Source: Luteitalea pratensis
GTDB taxonomy: Bacteria; Acidobacteriota; Vicinamibacteria; Vicinamibacterales; Vicinamibacteraceae
NCBI RefSeq assembly: GCF_001618865.1
Contig: NZ_CP015136.1
Location: forward strand, 248,001 to 312,000
DNA: 64,000 nucleotides
Direction: 5' to 3'
Shown here: positions 34,735 through 43,460 of the stretch, piece after piece
Numbering within the stretch: the stretch's first letter is position 1
Layout of the letters: every line of letters begins with the position of its first letter
Notes under the pieces: generated by a model
Told to the model about the DNA's origin: nothing
The model's database searches: none
What the model saw: only the letters and a program-made list of their open reading frames with translations
Made by a program: the position numbers and the translations under genes

Positions 34735-36338
34735 CGAGTCCAGTGGCGCGACGGTGCCTCCTCGCGTGGCTGACCGCCCTCGCCCTCGTGCCTGGGGTGC
34801 GTGCCCAGGTGACGCCCGCTCGAATCACCTCGGCCGTCCAGGAGCCGGGAGCGTGGCTGACCTACTCGGGGACCTACGACGGGCATCGCTACTCGCCGCT
34901 GGCCGAGATCACGCCCGACAACGTGGCCCGCTTGCGCCCGACATGGGTCTACCAGGCCCAGGAGGCAGGCGGCCTCCAGACCACACCTCTCGTGGCCGAT
35001 GGCGTGATGTACATCACCGAGGCGCGCAGTCGCGTCGCCGCGCTCGACGTCCGCACGGGACGCACGCTGTGGCGCTACGAGCCGTCGATCCCGAGCAAAG
35101 TGCGCGTCATCGGCTTCGGGCCGTCCAACCGCGGTGTCGCGCTGCTGGACGGACGCGTCTACGTTGGCACGCTCGACGCGCGACTTGTGGCGCTCGACGC
35201 CGTGTCTGGAGCCGTTCGCTGGACCGTCCAGGTCGCCGACAACGCGCTCGGCTACGCCATCACCTCGGCGCCGCTCGCCATCGCCGGCACGATCATCATT
35301 GGCGTCAGCGGCGGGGAGGCGGGTGTCCGGGGCTTTGTGGATGCCTACGATGCGGCGACGGGCGCCAGGGTCTGGCGCTTCCACACCGTGCCTGGGCCTG
35401 GCGAGAAGGGACACGACACGTGGAGCGGCGACAGCTGGAAGACCGGCGGCGCTCCGACGTGGCTGACCGGCAGCTACGACCCGGAGCTGAACCTGCTCTA
35501 CTGGGGCGTCGGCAACCCGGCGCCCGACTGGAACGGCGACGTCCGCCCTGGCGACAACCTGTACAGCTGCTCGCTGATCGCGATCGACGCGGCGAACGGC
35601 ACGTTGCGATGGCACTTCCAGTTCACCCCGCACGACACGCACGACTGGGACGCCAACCAGATTCCGGTGCTCGTGGACGCCGAGATCGCCGGTCGCGCGC
35701 GCAAGCTCGTGGTCACGGCGAATCGCAACGGCTTCTACTACGTGCTCGACCGCACCTCCGGGGAGTTCCTGAAGGGCACCGCCTATGCGAAGCAGACGTG
35801 GGCGAGCGGGCTCGACGCGCGAGGCCGGCCCATCCTGATTCCCGGGATGGAGCCGTCGGCGACCGGCACGGCGGTGTGGCCGAGCCTGCAAGGGGCCACC
35901 AACTGGTTCAGCCCGGCGTACGACTCGCAACGGCGCCTGCTGTTTGTCCCGGTCCGCGAGATGGGCTCACGCTACTTCAAGGCCGACGCCAAGTACGAGC
36001 CCGGCAAGCCCTTCATGGGCGGCGGCGAAATCGTGGAGGCCCCCGGCGAGGCCTACGGCGCGGTGCGCGCGCTCGACCTGCTGACAGGCGAGCGGCGCTG
36101 GGAGCATCGCCTGCTGTCGCCACTCTGGGCCGGCGTCATGGCCACTGCCGGCGGACTCGTGTTCGGCAGCACCAATGAGGGCAACGTCTACGCCCTCGAT
36201 GCCGAAACGGGGCGACCGCTGTGGGACTTCCAGGCCGGAGCCCCGTGCTCGGGCAACCCGATCGCCTTCCAGATCGACGGGCGGCAACACATCGCCACTG
36301 CGTGCGGGCGAGCCCTGTTCGCGTTCGCGCTGCCCTGA
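34731..36338 (+). CDS. Exported PQQ-dependent quinoprotein dehydrogenase
   Basis: A 535-residue eight-bladed quinoprotein with a signal peptide (about 1-25). PQQ-family blades are visible (WLTYSGTYDGHRYSPLAEI, VAALDVRTGRTLWRYEP, LVALDAVSGAVRW, VYALDAETGRPLWDF). Candidate metal ligands are Glu in GVSGGEAGVRGF and Asn in GVGNPAPDWNG; the catalytic region is TPHDTHDWDANQ. No vicinal Cys-Cys pair is seen. It would oxidise an alcohol or sugar in the periplasm and pass electrons to the co-encoded di-heme cytochrome. A DWD at the catalytic site leaves a lanthanide cofactor possible. Confidence 0.88.
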   Translation: MTSPVARRCLLAWLTALALVPGVRAQVTPARITSAVQEPGAWLTYSGTYDGHRYSPLAEITPDNVARLRPTWVYQAQEAGGLQTTPLVADGVMYITEARSRVAALDVRTGRTLWRYEPSIPSKVRVIGFGPSNRGVALLDGRVYVGTLDARLVALDAVSGAVRWTVQVADNALGYAITSAPLAIAGTIIIGVSGGEAGVRGFVDAYDAATGARVWRFHTVPGPGEKGHDTWSGDSWKTGGAPTWLTGSYDPELNLLYWGVGNPAPDWNGDVRPGDNLYSCSLIAIDAANGTLRWHFQFTPHDTHDWDANQIPVLVDAEIAGRARKLVVTANRNGFYYVLDRTSGEFLKGTAYAKQTWASGLDARGRPILIPGMEPSATGTAVWPSLQGATNWFSPAYDSQRRLLFVPVREMGSRYFKADAKYEPGKPFMGGGEIVEAPGEAYGAVRALDLLTGERRWEHRLLSPLWAGVMATAGGLVFGSTNEGNVYALDAETGRPLWDFQAGAPCSGNPIAFQIDGRQHIATACGRALFAFALP

Positions 36339-36360
36339 AGGGCGTAGCTCCCTGAGAGGC

Positions 36361-36386
36361 GTAGCCGCCGGACTTCAGTCCGGCGG
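36361..36386 (+). repeat. GTAG-headed REP, also a strong hairpin between convergent genes
   Basis: GTAG head then CCGCCGGACT-TC-AGTCCGGCGG, a perfect ten-base stem. It lies between the stop of the PQQ gene (36338) and the stop of the response regulator (36471), so it may also act as a bidirectional terminator. Another GTAG sits 17 bases upstream without a palindrome. Confidence 0.7.
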
Positions 36387-36470
36387 TCACCGACACCGTG
36401 TCCGAGTCGACGGCAGCGGTGCCCGTCAGACCTGGAGCCCGACGACGGGTGTCGGTGTCCGGCGCCCGGC

Positions 36471-37827
<1,357 letters not shown>

Positions 37828-37856
<29 letters not shown>

Positions 37857-39699
37857 CGATGGCCGGAAGCACGATGGAGAAGGTCGAACCGCGATCGACC
37901 GAGCTCCGCACGAGGATGTCGCCTCCCCAGTGCCGCACGAAGTTCTTCGACAGGAACAGGCCCAGGCCCGTGCCGCCTGCCCGCATGCTGAAGAAGGGCT
38001 CGAAGATGTGCGCCTGATGCTCCGGGGTGATGCCGCAGCCGTTGTCGCTCACGTCGATCGTCACCTGCTGACCCGCGTGTGCGGTCGCGCCGACGCGAAC
38101 CGTGCCACCTGGCGGACTCGCCTGCACCGCGTTCAGGAGCAGGTTGATCAGGGCGTGCTGGAGTTCCGATTCCGCCGCCTTCACGCGCAATCGACGGGCG
38201 CCAGGGGCGTCGAGCACCAGCGCCACGCCACGCTCCCGTGCGGTGGGCGTCACAAGGCGCGTGGCCATCGCCATGGCCTCGCCGACGTCCACCACCTGTG
38301 CGACCGACGGATCCCCGCGCGCCATCCGGAGGAACTGCTGGGTGATGCCCCGGCAGCGCAGGACCTGCTCGCGCGCGGTGGCGGCATAGTCGCGGACATA
38401 TGCCCAGTCGGAGTTCTCGCCGTTGTGCGTCATCTCGCGCCCGATGCCCTCGACGCACGCGAGCACGGTGCCGAGGGGCGTGTTGAGTTCGTGCGAGAAT
38501 CCCGATGCGAGCAGGCCCAGCGATGCGAGCTTGTGCGACTCGGCCAGCTGCGCCTCGGCGGCACGTCGTTCCGAGATGTCACGCCAGACCTCGACGACGT
38601 GGACGTTGCCGTCGGGCAGTCGCGTCACGGGCGAGGCGTGTACCTCCTCCCAGGCGACCGAGCCGTCGGGGGTGTGCCGTTCGCAGATGCGGATTTGTGG
38701 TTGTCCCGACTCGAGGCACGCCATTGTCGGGCAGTCGACGACCGCGCACGCGGCCGCGCCATCCCTTCGGCAGGAGTCGCCGAGCAGGGTCTCGCGCGAC
38801 GTGCCGAACCGCGTGATGAAGGCGGTATTGGCGGCCACCACCTTCCGGTCGGCATCGAGGACGACGATTCCGTCCTCGATACTGTTGATGATCGTCTCGA
38901 GACGCTCGCGTTCTCCCTGGACCTGCCCGACGAGCGAGCTCACCGAGTCGGCCATGGTGTTGAACTCGCGCGCCAGCCGCGAGATGGTGTCGCTTCCGGT
39001 CACTGGCACGCGCCTGTCGAGGTTTCCCTGCGCGATCTGCCGCGCCGCCGCCTCGAAGCGCTGCAGCCGCCGGAGCACGAGCACGCGCACGATGAGGCCG
39101 AGCGCCGCCACCAGCAGGATGGTGATGGCGGCGGTGACACCGACCATCCACCGGAGGTCGCGTCCGGCGGCCGCATGAATCTCCGCCGCGTCGAGATCCG
39201 AGATCAGGACGCCGTTGATGGCGTGCCTGGAGTCGTGACATTCGTGACATTCGGCGCGATTGCGGATGGGTACCACGGTCCGCAGGATCTGGCTGCCGGC
39301 GGTGTCGATGACGCGGCTCGAGGTGCGCGCCGCGGGTGGGTACCGGTGACACGCCTGGCAGGTGGGCGATGCGATATCGAGGTCGTCGTCCGCGATCGGT
39401 CGGCCCGAGAAGTGCACCTTCCCCTGACGATCGAGCAGCATCACGTTGATCACGTGCGGCTCACGGCCGAAGGTCGCGATCATCCGCGAGATCAGCGTGC
39501 GGTCGTCCTCGAGCATTGCGTGCTCGAGCGCACCCCGAATCAGCTCCGACCGGGCGACCGCGTCGCGCCGCGCCGTCTCGATCAGCGTCTCTGTGTGGCG
39601 GAGTGAATAGAGGTAGGCTCCCGCGGCCGAGGCGATGCTTGCCGCTGCCGTGATGCCGAGGGCCAGACCAACCGTCGTGCTGGTCAACCGCGGTCGCAT
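37828..39699 (-). CDS. Membrane histidine kinase with extracytoplasmic di-CxxCH (heme c) sensor
   Basis: A 623-residue sensor kinase. Order: TM1 (about 7-31), an extracytoplasmic domain (32-183) with two c-type heme motifs CQACH (114-118) and CHECH (151-155), TM2 (about 184-208), HAMP (about 206-258), a PAS domain containing a cysteine-rich insert (SCRRDGAAACAVVDCPTMAC), HisKA (FSHELNTPLGT) and HATPase (NLLLNAVQAS, DNGCGI, GTGLGLFLSK). It probably senses redox state or a heme ligand outside the cytoplasm and phosphorylates the adjacent sigma-54 regulator. The start is ATG at 39699; a TTG 20 codons upstream is less likely because it reaches into the operator region. Confidence 0.88.
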
Positions 39700-39762
39700 G
39701 ACACCGCCTGCCCGCGCGAAGCGCGAGCGTATCGTGGCAGAGTCCGAATGCCCCGTCAACGA

Positions 39763-39777
39763 CTGACGGAACGTCAG
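39763..39777. promoter_or_regulatory. Inverted-repeat activator site upstream of the sigma-54 promoter
   Basis: CTGACG-GAA-CGTCAG, a perfect six-base inverted repeat, about 90 bases upstream of the -24 element. Related half-sites flank it (GTCA...TGAC at 39755-39767 and TCAG...CTGA just to the right), suggesting several bound dimers of the NtrC-type regulator. Confidence 0.6.
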
Positions 39778-39860
39778 CGTCGGCCTGACACATTGGCAGG
39801 CAAGGGTGGAATCTGCGCCCCGCGTCCCGCGGGATCACGGCGTTGACGACTCCTCAACGC

Positions 39861-39876
39861 TGGCACCCATCGTGCT
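39861..39876 (+). promoter_or_regulatory. Sigma-54 (-24/-12) promoter of the electron-transfer operon
   Basis: TGGCAC-CCATC-GTGCT matches the TGGCAC-N5-TTGCW consensus with the invariant GG and GC correctly ten bases apart. Transcription should start near 39887, just ahead of the AAGGAGG ribosome-binding site (39898-39904) and the ATG at 39910. A sigma-54 response regulator is encoded divergently. Confidence 0.8.
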
Positions 39877-39909
39877 CCTTCACGAGGCAACGTCTGCAAG
39901 GAGGCCCCG

Positions 39910-40227
39910 ATGGGAGTGCTACTGATGCTCGGTCTGGCCGTGATCGTCACTGCGTTGCAGGCTGTGATCCTGGCCTATCTCTGGCGCGAGTCACAGGTTT
40001 CGACGCCACCGGTCCTCCACGCCGCCGACGTGCTGGGCCCACCGCGGTTCTTCCAGGTCAGTGTCGGCCCCGCGGCTCACGGCGCGCCTGCCAGCGCCCA
40101 CCTACCGCTGCTGCTGCAACGGCTCGAACAGCACATTCGTCTCGAAAAGGCCGCCGCGGAGTCGTTCCACCGGTACCCGACGGTCGCGTCCCTCCACAAG
40201 CACACCGACTCTCCACTCCTGCACTGA
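39910..40227 (+). CDS. Small single-pass membrane protein leading the sigma-54 operon
   Basis: A 105-residue protein with one N-terminal membrane helix (VLLMLGLAVIVTALQAVILAYLW) and a polar C-terminus ending in a His-rich helix (LLLQRLEQHIRLEKAAAESFHRYP, SLHKHTDSPLLH). I do not recognise the family. As first gene of the operon, with a strong AAGGAGG site, it is probably an assembly or anchoring subunit of the complex. It has no Cys and so no c-type heme site. Being N-in or N-out is not decided by the sequence. Confidence 0.75.
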   Translation: MGVLLMLGLAVIVTALQAVILAYLWRESQVSTPPVLHAADVLGPPRFFQVSVGPAAHGAPASAHLPLLLQRLEQHIRLEKAAAESFHRYPTVASLHKHTDSPLLH

Positions 40228-40230
40228 GGT

Positions 40231-40704
40231 ATGGCCATGACACCGCACCCGGAACTCTTCTCCGGCCTCTCCGATTCGGACGCGACAGCGCTCGAGGCCC
40301 GGGGTTCGCGACTCACGCTCGAGCCCGGGCAGGTGCTGTTCCGCATCGGTGACGACGCCACTCGCCTGTACATCGTCGCTCACGGTGTGATCGAGCTGCG
40401 GATGCCGATGCAGGTGGAGGGGCACGACGAGGACGTGCGCATCGAGGACTGCGCGGCAGGCCAGACGCTGGGGTGGTCCACGCTCGTCCCGCCACATCGC
40501 TTCACGCTCAAGGCCGAGGCGCGGCAGCCCACGGAGTTGCTCGCGTTTCCGCGCGACATGCTGCTGGCCTACTTCACGAGCCGTCCCGACGTGGGCTACG
40601 TGGTACTGGGCAACATCGCTGCCCTCCTCGGACAGCGTCTCCAGGTGTTCCAGACCATGTGGGTCCGCGAGGTCCAGCACGTCGTGGATCTCGCTCATGG
40701 CTAG
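40231..40704 (+). CDS. Stand-alone cyclic-nucleotide-binding-fold protein (no HTH)
   Basis: A 157-residue protein with a Crp-type beta-roll (FSGLSDSDATALEARGSRLTLEPGQVLFRIGDDATRLYIVAHGVIELRM) but no DNA-binding domain. The phosphate-binding cassette is degenerate: AGQTLGWSTLVPPHRFTLKAEA lacks the usual GE and the R-x-A-T/S pattern, so cAMP binding is doubtful. Residues ~120-157 form a helix that could be an interaction surface. Lying within the electron-transfer operon, it could regulate the complex post-translationally. The start follows the previous stop by three bases; ATG at 40237 is an alternative, and the next gene overlaps by eight bases. Confidence 0.82.
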   Translation: MAMTPHPELFSGLSDSDATALEARGSRLTLEPGQVLFRIGDDATRLYIVAHGVIELRMPMQVEGHDEDVRIEDCAAGQTLGWSTLVPPHRFTLKAEARQPTELLAFPRDMLLAYFTSRPDVGYVVLGNIAALLGQRLQVFQTMWVREVQHVVDLAHG

Positions 40705-41278
40705 CAGGCTCGTCGCACCGTGTCGGTCTATCGCGGCGATCGCCCTGATGGCCTGCCTGTCCGGATGCAGCGACGCCGTGTCGGCCCGCGACACGACCCG
40801 CGACGCGGCCGGCGGCGCCCAGGCGCGCGCCGTCGCCTCGTCGGCCCCGACGCTGGTGGAAGTGCCACCACCGCCGTTCTCCGAGGGCGTCTTTCCCTGC
40901 TCCGGGTGCCACGCGGAGCCCGATCTTCCGCCCAATCGGATACGACGGCCCCTGGTGGACGCGCACGACGAGATCGTGCTGAAGCACGACGAGCAGCATC
41001 GCTGGTGCCTCGACTGCCACGACGCGACCAATCGCGACCAGCTCCATCTCGCGAGCGGCGAACTCCTGCCATTCGCCCAGTCGTACGACCTGTGCGGTCA
41101 GTGCCACGGCGAGAAGGTGCGTGACTGGCGAGCCGGCGTGCACGGGCGCCGGACCGGCTCCTGGAACGGCCGGAAGGAATACTTGCTGTGCGTGCACTGT
41201 CACGACCCGCACGCGCCGCGTTTCAAGGCCCTGGCCCCGAAGCCTGCGCCGATGCGGCCGGACCGCATGACGCGGTAG
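40697..41278 (+). CDS. Tetraheme c-type cytochrome lipoprotein
   Basis: A 193-residue exported lipoprotein (lipobox LSGC after MASRLVAPCRSIAAIALMAC). It has four CxxCH sites: CSGCH, CLDCH, CGQCH and CVHCH, the last in LLCVHCHDPHAP, and several other His residues as distal ligands. It resembles the DsrJ/Nrf-type or Cbc-type small multiheme subunits of membrane quinone-oxidising complexes. It probably receives electrons from, or donates to, the iron-sulfur subunit encoded next. It overlaps the upstream gene by eight bases and is separated from the next start by about 30 bases. Confidence 0.9.
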   Translation: MASRLVAPCRSIAAIALMACLSGCSDAVSARDTTRDAAGGAQARAVASSAPTLVEVPPPPFSEGVFPCSGCHAEPDLPPNRIRRPLVDAHDEIVLKHDEQHRWCLDCHDATNRDQLHLASGELLPFAQSYDLCGQCHGEKVRDWRAGVHGRRTGSWNGRKEYLLCVHCHDPHAPRFKALAPKPAPMRPDRMTR

Positions 41279-41309
41279 CGCGGTGTCGGCCTCGTCAAGG
41301 GAGCTTGCT

Positions 41310-42182
41310 GTGGACACCACACCCGAGCCGGTCTCACGGCGGACCTTCGCGACCTGCGCCGCCGCCGCGGCAGCCGGCTTCGTGTTGACCGCGTGCGGCC
41401 CGAAACGGCTGTACGACGTGCCTCGTGAGCGCCTGCGACAGCTGGTGCGCGACATGGAGCGCGAGTATTCCTCCAAGTACGGCAAGGACGTGACGGTGTC
41501 GGATGCCGGGCCGCAACCCGGGGTCCTGTTCGGATACGCCCTCGACATCTCGCGATGCATCGGCTGCCGCCGCTGCGTCTACGCCTGCGTCGAGGAGAAC
41601 AACCAGTCTCGCGATCCGCAGGTGCACTGGATCCGCGTCCTCCAGATGGACAAGGCACACGGGGTCGACTTCGCGCACGCCGACGAGTACTACGAGCCCG
41701 AGCTGGTGCCCGAGGACGGCAAGTTCTACGTGCCGGTGCAGTGCCAGCAGTGCGAGGACCCGCCGTGCACCAAGGTGTGTCCGACCGGCGCGACGTGGAA
41801 AGAGAAGGACGGCATCGTGGTGATCGACTACGACTGGTGCATCGGCTGCCGCTGCTGCATGGCCGCCTGCCCGTACGGGGCCCGGCACTTCAACTGGAAG
41901 GCGCCGTCGATCGCCAGCAAGGACGTCAATCCGTCCATGCACTATCTGGGCAACCGGCCGCGGCCGAAGGGCGTGGTCGAGAAGTGCACGTTCTGCATCC
42001 AGCGCGTCCGCGCCGGACGTTATCCCGCCTGCGTCGAAGTGTGTCCGGTCGGCGCCCGCAAGTTCGGCAACCTGCTCGATCCCGACAGCGAAATCCGCTA
42101 CATCATCGAGCACAAGCGTGTGATGGTGCTGAAGGAAGAACTCAACACCATGCCGAAGTTCTTCTACTTCTACGCAACGTGA
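41310..42182 (+). CDS. Tat-exported four-[4Fe-4S] ferredoxin subunit (DsrO/HmeA/NrfC-like)
   Basis: A 290-residue iron-sulfur protein with a twin-arginine leader (SRRTFATCAAAAAAGFVLTACG) ending in a possible lipobox. Sixteen cysteines form four clusters in the DMSO-reductase B-subunit arrangement: CIGCRRCVYAC, CQQCEDPPCTKVCP, CIGCRCCMAACPYG and CTFCIQRV with CVEVCPVGA. It links a membrane quinone-interacting protein to periplasmic cytochromes. The start was moved to GTG 41310 because AAGGGAG lies six bases before it; an earlier in-frame GTG at 41283 lacks a site. NrfD-like subunit follows. Confidence 0.9.
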   Translation: MDTTPEPVSRRTFATCAAAAAAGFVLTACGPKRLYDVPRERLRQLVRDMEREYSSKYGKDVTVSDAGPQPGVLFGYALDISRCIGCRRCVYACVEENNQSRDPQVHWIRVLQMDKAHGVDFAHADEYYEPELVPEDGKFYVPVQCQQCEDPPCTKVCPTGATWKEKDGIVVIDYDWCIGCRCCMAACPYGARHFNWKAPSIASKDVNPSMHYLGNRPRPKGVVEKCTFCIQRVRAGRYPACVEVCPVGARKFGNLLDPDSEIRYIIEHKRVMVLKEELNTMPKFFYFYAT

Positions 42183-42189
42183 GGCGGCC

Positions 42190-43449
42190 GTGGAGACCAT
42201 GCGCGCGTTCGTCGGGTTCGGCACCACCAGCCTGCGGCTCGTCTCACGGGGCGACGCGCTCTACTGGGGCTGGATTGGCGTGCTCCTGCTGCTGGTGGCG
42301 TCGGGGATGCTGGCCTACGTGGACCAGTTCCGCGTCGGCCTGGCGGTCACGGCGATGCGCGACCCGGTGAGCTGGGCCTTCTACATCGGCAACTTCACGT
42401 TCATGGTGGGGGTCGCAGCTGCCGCCGTGGTGCTGGTGATCCCGGCCTACGTCTACGACTGGAAGCCGATCCGCGAGGTCGTGATCATCGGTGAGCTGCT
42501 GGCGGTGAGCGCCATCCTGATCTGCCTGCTGTTCGTCCTGGTCGACATCGGCCGCCCGGAGCGTTTCTGGCACGTCCTTCCCGTGATCGGGTACCTCAAC
42601 TTCCCGCGCTCGGTCATGGCCTGGGACGTGATCGTGCTCAACCTCTATCTGCTGATCAACCTGATCGTCGTGACGCACGTGCTGTTCAGCACGTTCCGCG
42701 GCCGGCACTACTCGATGCGGCTGGTGCTGCCGCTGGTGCTGCTCTCGATCCCGATGGCGATAGGGATTCACACGGTGACGGCGTTCCTCTACACGGGCAT
42801 GGCGGCGCGGCCCTACTGGAACGCCTCGATCCTGGCGCCGCAGTTCCTGGCCTCGGCGTTCAGCTCCGGCCCGGCCATCCTGCTGATCGTGCTGCAGTTG
42901 CTGCGGCGCTTCACCGCCTTCGAGATCCGTGACGAGGCCATTCAGAAGATCGCCGAGCTGATGGCCTACGCGATCTTCCTCAATCTGTTCTTCCACGGCG
43001 CCGAGGTGTTCAAGGAGTACTACTCGAACACCGAGCACTCGCTCTACACGCGGTACTGGTTCGAGGGAATCGGCGCACACCGTACGCTGGTCCCGTACGC
43101 ATGGGCGGCGGTGGGGCTCCAGGCCCTGGCGCTGGTCCTGTTCGTCGTGCCGGCGCTGCGGCGACACCCGGTCATGCTCAACGTCGGCGCGATGGCGACC
43201 TACGCCGGCGGCTACATCGAGAAGGGCATGGGCCTGATCATCCCCGGCTTCACGCCCGACACGTTGGGCGCCATCTACGAGTACTCGCCGACGATCCACG
43301 AACTGCGCGTGGCGGCCGGCGTGTTCGCGGTCGGATTCCTGGTCTTCACGTTCCTGCTTCGAGTGGCGGTGCCAATCCTGCTCGGGCAGGAGCGCCTGGC
43401 AGGCAGCTCACATCCGATGGAGAGTCAGCGCCCATGGACGCGCGCGTGA
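42190..43449 (+). CDS. NrfD/DsrP-like polytopic quinone-interacting membrane subunit
   Basis: A 419-residue protein with about ten membrane helices of the NrfD/PsrC superfamily, closest in my reading to DsrP/HmeB (DIGRPERFWHVLP, GYLNFPRSVMAWDVIVLNLYLL, IPMAIGIHTVTAFLYTGM). Such subunits oxidise or reduce menaquinone and pass electrons to the partner iron-sulfur protein. The operon lacks a catalytic molybdoenzyme and the DsrMK subunits, so the complex probably exchanges electrons between quinone and the tetraheme cytochrome. The start is GTG at 42190 with GAGGCGG upstream; ATG 42199 is an alternative. It is the last gene of the operon, convergent with the hybrid kinase. Confidence 0.9.
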   Translation: METMRAFVGFGTTSLRLVSRGDALYWGWIGVLLLLVASGMLAYVDQFRVGLAVTAMRDPVSWAFYIGNFTFMVGVAAAAVVLVIPAYVYDWKPIREVVIIGELLAVSAILICLLFVLVDIGRPERFWHVLPVIGYLNFPRSVMAWDVIVLNLYLLINLIVVTHVLFSTFRGRHYSMRLVLPLVLLSIPMAIGIHTVTAFLYTGMAARPYWNASILAPQFLASAFSSGPAILLIVLQLLRRFTAFEIRDEAIQKIAELMAYAIFLNLFFHGAEVFKEYYSNTEHSLYTRYWFEGIGAHRTLVPYAWAAVGLQALALVLFVVPALRRHPVMLNVGAMATYAGGYIEKGMGLIIPGFTPDTLGAIYEYSPTIHELRVAAGVFAVGFLVFTFLLRVAVPILLGQERLAGSSHPMESQRPWTRA

Positions 43450-43460
43450 CGCGCTCGGCG

